Below, piece after piece: positions 6,327-12,130 of a DNA stretch of 12,130 bases (positions within the stretch are counted from its first letter, which is position 1; the number at the start of each line of letters is the position of its first letter). The position numbers were made by a program, and so were the translations under genes. This stretch comes from Chromatiales bacterium (lineage in GTDB: Bacteria > Pseudomonadota > Gammaproteobacteria > Steroidobacterales > GCA-2729495), in contig JAUWKW010000021.1 of NCBI GenBank assembly GCA_030614035.1, positions 1 through 12,130 on the forward strand. Reading direction: 5' to 3'. The notes beneath the pieces were generated by a model, which ran no database searches, was not told where the DNA came from, and saw only the letters and a list, made by a program, of their open reading frames with translations.

Positions 6327-7532
6327 TTGAGCAAGGCGATGGAATTGGAGCAGCGTTTTGGGGCTGCAAACTATAATCCTCTTCCGGTGGTTCTGACCCG
6401 TGGCCAGGGTTGCCATGTTTGGGACGAAAATGGCAACAAGTATCTCGACATGATGGGGGCATATTCAGCGGTAAGCCACGGCCACGCACATCCTCGCTTG
6501 CTTTCCATTCTCAACGAGCAGGCGAACCGTCTAAGTGTTGTATCGCGTGCTTTTCATACAGACCGCCTGGGACAATTTCTCGAACGGGCCTGCGAGATCA
6601 CGGGCCAGGATATGGCGCTGCCGATGAACACCGGGGCCGAAGCCGTCGAAACTGCCCTGAAGGGGGCGCGTCGGTGGGCCTATGAACGAAAACAGGTGCC
6701 CACGGATCAGGCCGAAGTCATAGTTTGTGAAGGCAATTTCCACGGTCGCACGCTGGCTGCAATCGCGATGTCTTCCGAGCCTGAATACCGCGAAAATTTT
6801 GGGCCATTGCCCAGCGGCTTTCGCCTGATTCCGTTTGGCGATGCGGACGCGCTGGACAGCGCGATTACGCCTAACACCGCCGCGTTTTTTGTCGAACCGA
6901 TCCAGGGAGAGGGCGGCATCGTTATTCCGCCTGATGGCTATCTTGCGCGGTGTGCGGAAATCTGCCAACGCGAAAACGTGCTGCTGATCTGCGACGAAAT
7001 CCAGACCGGGCTGGGGCGCACCGGGCATTTGCTGGCGTGTCATCACGATAAGGTGAAACCGGACGGTTTGCTGCTCGGCAAGGCTTTAGGCGGTGGAATC
7101 CTTCCGGTCTCTTTATTTCTCGCACGACGGGACGTTATGGAATTGTTTCGCCCCGGCAGCCATGGAAGTACCTTCGGTGGCAGCCCGCTTGCCGCGGCAG
7201 TCGCCAAAACGGCGCTAGACGTATTGCTGGACGAAGACCTGATCACTAACAGCAGGTTGATGGGCGAATACCTTCTTGACGGTCTGAAAAAACTGAGCTC
7301 GCCGGTGCTGGCAGACACGCGGGGACGAGGCTTGTTTATCGGTATGGAAATCGATCCCGAACGTATAAGCGCGCGGGCATTCTGCGAACGGCTGATGGAA
7401 CAGGGGATATTGACCAAGGACACGCATGCAACTGTCGTACGTCTGGCGCCACCACTGATTATTCGGAGGCAGGAAGTCGACTGGGCCCTGACACGCATCG
7501 AACGGGTTCTGCGGAGAATCGAAGCTCAGTAG
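6327..7532 (+). CDS. rocD: Ornithine aminotransferase (ornithine--oxo-acid transaminase)
   Basis: RocD is a PLP enzyme that moves the delta-amino group of ornithine to 2-oxoglutarate; the resulting glutamate semialdehyde cyclises to pyrroline-5-carboxylate, the substrate of ProC. The 401-residue product matches ornithine rather than acetylornithine aminotransferases: 'AYSAVSHGH' at 45-53, 'MNTGAEAVETALK' at 100-112, 'GNFHGRT' at 136-142, 'EPIQGEGG' at 190-197, 'CDEIQTGLGRTG' at 222-233, PLP Lys 252 in 'LGKALGGG', 'HGSTFGG' at 279-285, and the carboxylate-binding Arg 372 in 'VVRLAPPL'. I chose TTG at 6327 because GAGG (6316-6319) lies 7 bases upstream. ATG at 6339 is in frame, but its only purine-rich site is about 2 bases away. 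The rare TTG may limit translation. It is divergent from the hydrolase gene. Confidence 0.95.
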   Translation: MSKAMELEQRFGAANYNPLPVVLTRGQGCHVWDENGNKYLDMMGAYSAVSHGHAHPRLLSILNEQANRLSVVSRAFHTDRLGQFLERACEITGQDMALPMNTGAEAVETALKGARRWAYERKQVPTDQAEVIVCEGNFHGRTLAAIAMSSEPEYRENFGPLPSGFRLIPFGDADALDSAITPNTAAFFVEPIQGEGGIVIPPDGYLARCAEICQRENVLLICDEIQTGLGRTGHLLACHHDKVKPDGLLLGKALGGGILPVSLFLARRDVMELFRPGSHGSTFGGSPLAAAVAKTALDVLLDEDLITNSRLMGEYLLDGLKKLSSPVLADTRGRGLFIGMEIDPERISARAFCERLMEQGILTKDTHATVVRLAPPLIIRRQEVDWALTRIERVLRRIEAQ

Positions 7533-7569
7533 GCACTGAGCGCACGCTGGCGACAATCTGCTGCGAATT

Positions 7570-7598
7570 TTGCTTTTGGTCACCGACAACAGTTAAAT
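7570..7598 (+). promoter_or_regulatory. Candidate promoter for the PEBP-family gene
   Basis: TTGCTT (7570-7575) and TTAAAT (7593-7598) are separated by 17 bases, a usual sigma-70 spacing, though each box matches only in part. If real, transcription would start near 7605, which excludes the TTG at 7600 as a start codon and supports the GTG at 7657. Confidence 0.35.
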
Positions 7599-7656
7599 AT
7601 TGGTGCGCGACAACAACTGGATTGCTTGCGCAACTGAAAATCGGAAGGGAAAGATT

Positions 7657-8283
7657 GTGGAGCTAACATCGGCAACATTTGCACCTAATCAAAGAATTCC
7701 CGAGACATGCGCTTTCGGTATCCCCGATCCGGATTCACATATGCGCCTCGGCCAAAATCGCAACCCACAATTGCACTGGAGCAAGATACCCGACGATGCC
7801 CGGTCACTGGTGTTGTTGTGCATCGACACGGACGTGCCCTCGGCAATGGACGATTTCAATCAGGAAGGCAGGACCGTTCCTGCAGATTTGCCCAGGGTAG
7901 ATTTCTTTCATTGGGTCATGGTTGACATCCCACCGGGTGAAGGGTCTGTCGGCGAGGGAGAATGCTCTGACGGTATTGTCGCCGGCGGTAAAGACAGCCC
8001 GATGGGGCCGCCGGGTTCAAGGCAGGGTATCAATGACTATACGGGCTTCATGGCGGATGACCCGGAAATGAAGGGTGACTACTACGGCTACGAAGGACCG
8101 TGCCCGCCGTGGAACGACTCAATCCTGCACCACTATCATTTCATTGTGTACGCAACCGACCTTGACAAATGTCCCGTAGAAGGACGTTTTACCGGTCAAC
8201 AGGTACAAGCAGCCATCGAGGGCCACGTGCTCGCTGAAGCGAAACTCATCGGCATTTATGCGCTGAATCCTGATCTCGCCTGA
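7657..8283 (+). CDS. YbhB/YbcL family PEBP-like protein
   Basis: Phosphatidylethanolamine-binding-protein family members in bacteria (E. coli YbhB and YbcL) are named Raf-kinase-inhibitor-like, but their bacterial role is poorly known. The 208-residue product shows the family blocks 'CAFGIPDPDSH', 'NPQLHWSKIP', 'LVLLCIDTDVP', 'FFHWVMVDIP', the conserved 'YEGPCPPW' loop and 'HHYHFIVYATD' that line the anion-binding pocket, and 'AEAKLIGIYAL' at the C-terminus. No signal peptide is visible, so it is probably cytoplasmic. I chose GTG at 7657 because GGAAGGGA (7643-7650) lies 6 bases upstream and the product then begins 'MELTSATFAPNQRIP' like relatives. A longer frame starts at TTG 7600. The gene ends with tandem stops TGA TAG and converges with the FKBP gene. 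Confidence 0.9.
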   Translation: MELTSATFAPNQRIPETCAFGIPDPDSHMRLGQNRNPQLHWSKIPDDARSLVLLCIDTDVPSAMDDFNQEGRTVPADLPRVDFFHWVMVDIPPGEGSVGEGECSDGIVAGGKDSPMGPPGSRQGINDYTGFMADDPEMKGDYYGYEGPCPPWNDSILHHYHFIVYATDLDKCPVEGRFTGQQVQAAIEGHVLAEAKLIGIYALNPDLA

Positions 8284-8289
8284 TAGAGC

Positions 8290-8315
8290 CAACCACCGAT
8301 CCGTCATGGCGGTTG
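8290..8315. other. Inverted repeat between convergent genes
   Basis: CAACCACC (8290-8297) pairs with GGCGGTTG (8308-8315) apart from one mismatch, with a 10-base loop. It sits in the 77-base gap between the convergent PEBP and FKBP genes, where a terminator is expected. No T-run follows on either strand, so an intrinsic terminator is only a weak suggestion. Confidence 0.25.
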
Positions 8316-8360
8316 TTGCGGCCTTGCGCTGGGCCTGGCTTCTCGCCGAGGCTTTCGAGT

Positions 8361-8825
8361 TCAGTCGACTCCGAGCAATTCGACTTCAAACACCAGCGTC
8401 GCGTTGGGTGGAATGACGCCGCCTGCACCCTGCGCCCCGTACCCCCACTCTGCCGGGATAATCAATATGCGCTTGCCACCCACTCGCATTCCGGCTACGC
8501 CCTCGTCCCAGCCGCGAATAACGCGCCCGGCACCAATCGGAAACTCGAATGGCTGGCCGCGGTCTACCGAGCTGTCGAATTTCGTACCCCGGTCGTCCGG
8601 GCTACCCGGCGCATATAACCAGCCGGTGTAGTGAACCGTAGCGCTGGCGCCGGCCGCCGCCTCCGCGCCGTCACCTACGACAACATCTTCAATCAACAAT
8701 TCGGTGACCGCAGCGCCCGACGGCGGCTCATTGCTGCCCATGGTTTGCTTTTCCGATTGTTGGCAAGAGGCAACCATCGCTAAGCTGAGTAACCACAGAC
8801 CACCAATTATCGTTTGTCGCTTCAT
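8361..8825 (-). CDS. Lipoprotein FKBP-type peptidyl-prolyl cis-trans isomerase
   Basis: This enzyme catalyses cis-trans isomerisation of prolyl bonds and probably helps protein folding in the periplasm. The 154-residue product begins with a lipoprotein signal (two basic residues, hydrophobic stretch, lipobox 'VASC' with Cys 21), so it should be anchored to a membrane on the periplasmic side. A Ser/Gly/Gln-rich linker precedes one complete FKBP domain: 'VHYTGWL', '[19 protein letters not shown]', '[18 protein letters not shown]', 'IPAEWGYG' and '[16 protein letters not shown]'. The usual pocket Tyr, Phe, Asp and Trp are in place. No dimerisation domain of the FkpA type is present. The ATG at 8825 is 2 bases after the msrB stop, so the pair is probably co-translated. 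Confidence 0.93.
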   Translation of the reverse strand: MKRQTIIGGLWLLSLAMVASCQQSEKQTMGSNEPPSGAAVTELLIEDVVVGDGAEAAAGASATVHYTGWLYAPGSPDDRGTKFDSSVDRGQPFEFPIGAGRVIRGWDEGVAGMRVGGKRILIIPAEWGYGAQGAGGVIPPNATLVFEVELLGVD

Positions 8826-8827
8826 AG

Positions 8828-9247
8828 TTATTCATTTCCGTCCTCAGGGATTTCACCGTCTTCGAAATCCAACGAGCCCGAGTTGATGCAATATCGAAGC
8901 CCGCTCGGTTCTGGGCCGTCGGGAAAAACGTGGCCCAAGTGAGCGCCACATGATGCGCAAACAGCTTCTTCGCGCTGCACGCCATGGCTGGAGTCCAGTC
9001 GCACTTCCACTCGATCCGCTGCAAGTGGCAACCAGAAACTTGGCCAGCCGGTGCCGGATTCAAACTTGTGCTCTGAACTGAACAGCTCCATCCCACAACA
9101 AATGCATGCGTAAGAGCCATCTTCTTTATTTTCTACATACTTGCCCGAGAATGGCGGCTCGGTACCTTGCTGCTGAGTGATCCGGTACTGTTCTTCGGTC
9201 AGTCGCTCACGCAGCGCAGCGTCCGCGATATCCAGTACTTTTGCCAT
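8828..9247 (-). CDS. msrB: Peptide-methionine (R)-S-oxide reductase MsrB
   Basis: MsrB repairs oxidised methionine in proteins by reducing methionine-R-sulfoxide, usually with thioredoxin. The 139-residue product has the two zinc CxxC pairs (Cys 48/Cys 51 and Cys 97/Cys 100), 'GTGWPSF' at 65-71, His 103 and His 106 in 'GAHLGHVF', and the catalytic Cys 120 in 'RYCINS'. The resolving cysteine of E. coli MsrB (the C of 'GCGWPSF') is Thr 66 here, so recycling must use another cysteine (Cys 50 is the only other one) or direct reduction. There is no signal peptide, so it is probably cytoplasmic. The ATG at 9247 is preceded by GGGG with an 8-base spacer. It is the first gene of a two-gene unit with the lipoprotein FKBP. 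Confidence 0.95.
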   Translation of the reverse strand: MAKVLDIADAALRERLTEEQYRITQQQGTEPPFSGKYVENKEDGSYACICCGMELFSSEHKFESGTGWPSFWLPLAADRVEVRLDSSHGVQREEAVCASCGAHLGHVFPDGPEPSGLRYCINSGSLDFEDGEIPEDGNE

Positions 9248-9419
9248 TTTTTTATCCCCGTTTTAAACGCATCGCCAGCGGGCGAGGCAGATTTCCGGTG
9301 TTTCTGGTCTGCATATTGTAGCCGGAAAGTATATCGGACGTTTCGTTACGCGAGTCCGGCGAAAAGCGATTCCCGGCCTGAGGCAAAAGTCCAATAGAAT
9401 ACCGATACCGGGATGGGAG
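9248..9419. promoter_or_regulatory. Divergent intergenic region between msrB and the ABC importer genes
   Basis: This 172-base gap must hold promoters for both directions. On the minus strand, TACAAT and TATACT lie close together upstream of msrB and are reasonable -10 boxes without good -35 partners. On the plus strand TAGAAT (about 9394-9399) is a possible -10 for the ABC operon, again without a clear -35. I see no terminator, RNA gene or long repeat here. Confidence 0.3.
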
Positions 9420-10157
9420 ATGGCAGTGACATTGGCAGCGGTTCGTTTCAGTTCGGTATGCAAGAATCTGGGGGACGTGCGGGTACTGGATCACGTTGAT
9501 TTGGAGATCCCGATGGGCACCGTCACCGCAATTCTGGGTGAAAGCGGCAGCGGTAAATCCACGTTGCTAAACCATATCAACGGCCTACTCGTTCCGGATA
9601 AGGGTCAAGTCGAGGTACTCGGTAGTGAACTGAATGCCAACAACATGCAGGCCATGCGCCGCCGGATGGGATACGCAGTGCAGGCTGTCGGACTTTTCCC
9701 TCATCTCCGCCTCTACGAAAACATCACCCTCGCAGCGACCTTGTTTGGCGGGTCCGCACAGGCGACCCGCGACCGCGCACGGCGACTGATGGGACTGCTA
9801 AAGCTCGGCGACGAACTGGAAAATCGCTATCCTCACGAGCTTTCTGGTGGCCAACAGCAGCGAGCCGGCCTGGCCCGGGCTTTAATGTTGCAACCGGACC
9901 TCCTGCTGCTCGACGAACCATTCTCCGGTGTCGACCCTATCGCCCGAGTGAACCTTCATGCCGAATTCCGGAATCTCTTAGCGGCGGAGCCGGCTACTAC
10001 TATTCTCGTAACTCACGATGTGCAAGAAGCTGTCAAGTTGGCAAGCCAGTTTGTCATTCTGCAGTCGGGGCAAGTCCTGCAACAGGGTTCGGCCGATAGC
10101 GTCCGGAGCTCCCCGGCAACAGAATTTGTTGCGCAATTGTTCCAGGACGTCTCGTGA
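9420..10157 (+). CDS. Osmolyte/quaternary-amine-type ABC importer ATP-binding protein
   Basis: This is the cytoplasmic ATPase of an importer of the OpuC/OsmV (glycine betaine/choline-type) group. The 245-residue product has Walker A 'GESGSGKST' at 40-48 (Lys 46), signature 'LSGGQQQRAG' at 141-150, Walker B 'LLLLDEP' at 161-167 with catalytic Glu 166, and H-loop His 199 in 'VTHDVQEA'. It ends soon after the ABC domain and lacks the C-terminal tandem CBS domains that give osmotic sensing in OpuAA-type ATPases. ATG at 9420 is immediately preceded by GGGAG. GTG at 9426 would have better spacing (6 bases) and is a real alternative that removes two residues. The stop overlaps the next start (GTGA), so the two genes are translationally coupled. 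The substrate assignment rests on the partner protein. Confidence 0.9.
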   Translation: MAVTLAAVRFSSVCKNLGDVRVLDHVDLEIPMGTVTAILGESGSGKSTLLNHINGLLVPDKGQVEVLGSELNANNMQAMRRRMGYAVQAVGLFPHLRLYENITLAATLFGGSAQATRDRARRLMGLLKLGDELENRYPHELSGGQQQRAGLARALMLQPDLLLLDEPFSGVDPIARVNLHAEFRNLLAAEPATTILVTHDVQEAVKLASQFVILQSGQVLQQGSADSVRSSPATEFVAQLFQDVS

Positions 10158-11632
10158 AGAAGCTTTTAGGCAGCGTGTTGGCATGTATTCCGTTGACGCA
10201 AGCAGTTGCTGCGGACGCACCTATAATCATCGGCAGCAAAAACTTCACAGAAAGTTATTTGTTGGCTGAAATGATGGCCCAGCTTCTCGAAACTCGTGGA
10301 GTTCCTGTTCAGCGTCAATTTGGCTTCGGGGGCACCAAGGTGAGTTTTGAGGCACTGGTCAACGGCGAAATTGATGCGTACCCGGAATACAGTGGCACGA
10401 TCGCGCAGGTCATACTCGACGGTGACTCCGACATGAGTACTGCTGATATCAGGGCGGGGCTGGAAACAATGGGCCTGGAGATTCTGGCGCCTCTCGGCTT
10501 TAACAATACCTATGCAGTCGCAGTGGCAGCGGATGTTGCCGAGGCACGTCAACTCGAGAAAATTTCTGACCTTAGCCTGCATCCTGACCTACGTGGCGGA
10601 TTCAGCCATGAATTCCGGAATAGACAGGACGGTTGGCCCGGCCTGGTTGAGTCCTATGGGCTCAATCTGAACACATCAGGCATCGAGCACGGCCTGGCAT
10701 ATCAGGCAATCGCCGAGCGGAAGATCGACGTGACCGATGCCTATTCAACGGATGGTGAACTGACTCGCTACAACCTGGTGTTACTCGACGATAACAAGAA
10801 CTATTTTCCGTCCTATCTGGCAGTTCCACTTGTTCGTCGACAGCTTGATCTTAGCGCGAAGATTATTCTTAACAGCATGGCAGGCCGGCTAACGGACGCC
10901 CGAATGCGTGAGCTCAATGCGGCCGTGGTTATCGACAAACTTCCGATCGCAGCGGTCGCGGCGCGTTTTCTTCAATCCGAGGGCTTGTCAGACAAGCGCA
11001 GCAGCACCGATGACGGCATGTGGACGCAACTTCGGCGCAATACGTTGCGACATCTGCAACTCACCATCATCGCCTTAGTGATGGCCTGTCTGGCCGGCAC
11101 GGGGCTTTCATTGGCCGTATACCGGTCCGGCCGTGCCGCCGGATTGGTCCTGTACCTGGCCGGTTTGATTCAGACCGTGCCATCAATCGCACTGCTGGCG
11201 CTGATGATTCCGTTGCTCGGCGTAGGCATGTTGCCGGCCATAGTGGCATTGTTCCTGTATTCATTGTTGCCGATCTTGCGCAATGCCATCACCGCGCTTA
11301 CAACCATTGACCCGGTATACCGGCGGGTGGCGGAGGCGATGGGATTGACCCGCCGACAGCAGCTCAGGTACGTGCTGATGCCTCTGGCTTACCCGCATAT
11401 TCTGGCCGGAATCCGAACTGCTGCAGTTATCAGCATAGGCACCGCAACGCTTGCAGCTTTCATCGGAGCCGGTGGTTTGGGCGAACCAATCGTGACCGGC
11501 CTTGCACTGAACAATACGAGTTTAATTCTGCAGGGCGCTATTCCGGCAGCGCTACTCGCCGTGGCTACGGAAATTGCATTTTCGGGACTTGAACGGCAGA
11601 TGATTCCACGTCACATCAGACAGAGCCAGTAA
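10154..11632 (+). CDS. Fused substrate-binding/permease protein of an osmolyte-type ABC importer
   Basis: This one protein combines the periplasmic solute receptor and membrane channel of an OpuC/OsmF (YehZ)-type importer, whose known substrates are glycine betaine, choline and related compounds. Residues 1-20 look like a cleavable signal peptide ending 'AVAA'. Residues about 21-285 form the binding domain: 'IGSKNFTESYLLAEM' at 26-40, 'GGTKVSFEAL' at 59-68, 'GEIDAYPEYSGT' at 71-82, 'LGFNNTY' at 114-120, 'DGWPGL' at 159-164 and 'DVTDAYSTDGEL' at 192-203. After a short linker, residues about 300-480 form the permease with several membrane segments and the ATPase-contact loop 'EAMGL...LRYVLMP' at 394-410. 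The start is GTG at 10154, overlapping the ATPase stop by 4 bases. Binding domain first is the less familiar order for this family. The substrate is inferred, not seen. Confidence 0.9.
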   Translation: MKKLLGSVLACIPLTQAVAADAPIIIGSKNFTESYLLAEMMAQLLETRGVPVQRQFGFGGTKVSFEALVNGEIDAYPEYSGTIAQVILDGDSDMSTADIRAGLETMGLEILAPLGFNNTYAVAVAADVAEARQLEKISDLSLHPDLRGGFSHEFRNRQDGWPGLVESYGLNLNTSGIEHGLAYQAIAERKIDVTDAYSTDGELTRYNLVLLDDNKNYFPSYLAVPLVRRQLDLSAKIILNSMAGRLTDARMRELNAAVVIDKLPIAAVAARFLQSEGLSDKRSSTDDGMWTQLRRNTLRHLQLTIIALVMACLAGTGLSLAVYRSGRAAGLVLYLAGLIQTVPSIALLALMIPLLGVGMLPAIVALFLYSLLPILRNAITALTTIDPVYRRVAEAMGLTRRQQLRYVLMPLAYPHILAGIRTAAVISIGTATLAAFIGAGGLGEPIVTGLALNNTSLILQGAIPAALLAVATEIAFSGLERQMIPRHIRQSQ

Positions 11633-11657
11633 CAGTTAATTAGTAACGGTTTAACTG
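11633..11657 (+). other. Inverted repeat after the ABC importer operon
   Basis: CAGTTAA (11633-11639) and TTAACTG (11651-11657) form a perfect 7-bp stem with an 11-base loop directly after the stop codon. There is no T-run, so it is a weak terminator candidate. A second short hairpin, ATCCC...GGGAT, follows near 11659-11674. The rest of the gap to 11736 shows nothing recognisable. Confidence 0.3.
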
Positions 11658-11736
11658 ATCCCATGTACGGGATGGTCTGCAGACAACTTGATAACCGTGA
11701 GTTGATCAGCCGGCGACCTGATAATCGCGGCCGAAT

Positions 11737-12130
11737 CTAGAATGTCCCCTGCCATTCAAGAAACGCGTGAACTTCGTCGTCGGATATGCCGGTAACGGTA
11801 TTCTTTCGATATTCATAGCCCAGCCAGAGATGAATTTCGCCGACGATGATACTGCGCCGGTGCATCAATTCGATCTCCCGGTAGCGTGTTTTGACCTGCG
11901 CAACGGTATTGCGCGAATCCAGATTTTCGATGCGATTCAGGTTGCCGTACGCGATCGTGCCATACCAGGTATTGGCCCGGCGTCCGGTCAGCGAGCTGCC
12001 CAGCGTGAAGACGCTGGCATCGTTGTCAAAGCTGTGGCCGATGCGGCGGCCACGATCTCGATAGCCAGTTATATAAGTGCCGTGATTGTAGGCACATTCC
12101 CCACCAACTTCGCCGCCGTCCCCGCGAACG
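11737..12130 (-). CDS. C-terminal part of an outer-membrane beta-barrel protein, probably Wzi-like capsule assembly family
   Basis: An open minus-strand frame enters from the right edge and ends with TAG at 11739-11737. It gives the last 130 residues of a larger protein; its start is outside the window. It has alternating polar/aromatic beta-strand patterns ('NTWYGTIAYGNLN', 'EIHLWLGYEYRKNTV', 'HAFLEWQGTF') and ends in Phe, the usual signal for insertion of outer-membrane barrels by the Bam complex. 'YRDRGRRIGHSFDNDASVFT' resembles the C-terminal region of Wzi-family proteins, which bind capsular polysaccharide at the cell surface. The barrel call is firm; the Wzi assignment is from memory of the motif and should be tested. 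The gene converges with the ABC importer operon. Nothing shows whether other capsule genes follow. Confidence 0.65.
   Translation of the reverse strand, partial: VRGDGGEVGGECAYNHGTYITGYRDRGRRIGHSFDNDASVFTLGSSLTGRRANTWYGTIAYGNLNRIENLDSRNTVAQVKTRYREIELMHRRSIIVGEIHLWLGYEYRKNTVTGISDDEVHAFLEWQGTF

Noticed and set aside
6327..7532. Acetylornithine aminotransferase (argD) as the identity of the aminotransferase
   Set aside because: Blocks such as 'AYSAVSHGH', 'AITPNTAAF' and 'THATVVRLAPPL' match ornithine delta-aminotransferases.
10154..10190. Lipobox at 'VLAC' (Cys 11) in the fused binding/permease protein
   Set aside because: The hydrophobic stretch before Cys 11 is very short, while a normal signal peptidase I site ('AVAA') follows at residue 20.
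1..12130. Mobile elements, CRISPR arrays, tRNA or rRNA genes
   Set aside because: No regularly spaced repeats, transposase or integrase motifs, terminal inverted repeats or cloverleaf sequences were seen; genes are close-packed with gaps of at most about 170 bases.

Overview
The window looks like chromosomal DNA of a free-living gammaproteobacterium. The main evidence is the block pilU-pilT / yggS-proC-yggT, with the pilus genes divergent from the PLP-protein/proline genes, which is the arrangement known from Pseudomonas and relatives. Protein motifs, moderately GC-rich codon use and Gram-negative envelope proteins (lipoprotein FKBP, outer-membrane beta-barrel) agree. No phage, transposon, CRISPR array, tRNA or rRNA is visible. 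The species cannot be named from this sequence; a marine gammaproteobacterium is a guess.

Left part (1-2721, minus strand): three PilT/PilU-family retraction ATPase genes in tandem, transcribed right to left: pilT, pilU, then a third PilU-like gene that runs off the window. The third gene carries an in-frame TGA just before its Walker A motif, where the family has glycine. It is therefore a pseudogene, a split gene or a sequence error.

Middle (2825-8283): yggS, proC and yggT run rightwards. A two-gene minus-strand unit follows (alpha/beta hydrolase, then a TerB-like protein). Divergent from it is an ornithine aminotransferase gene (rocD), followed by a PEBP/YbhB-family gene. RocD makes pyrroline-5-carboxylate and ProC reduces it to proline, so the window encodes an ornithine-to-proline route in two nearby but separate transcription units.

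Right part (8361-12130): a minus-strand pair, msrB then a lipoprotein FKBP-type prolyl isomerase. Divergent from it is a two-gene osmolyte-type ABC importer: an ATPase without CBS domains, and a single protein fusing an N-terminal substrate-binding domain to a C-terminal permease. The window ends inside a minus-strand gene for an outer-membrane beta-barrel protein, probably of the Wzi capsule-assembly family.

Most of this is ordinary core-genome content. I do not see a clearly new system. The points most worth checking are the interrupted third retraction ATPase, the binding-protein-first ABC fusion, the hydrolase/TerB pair, and unusual residues in MsrB and ProC.
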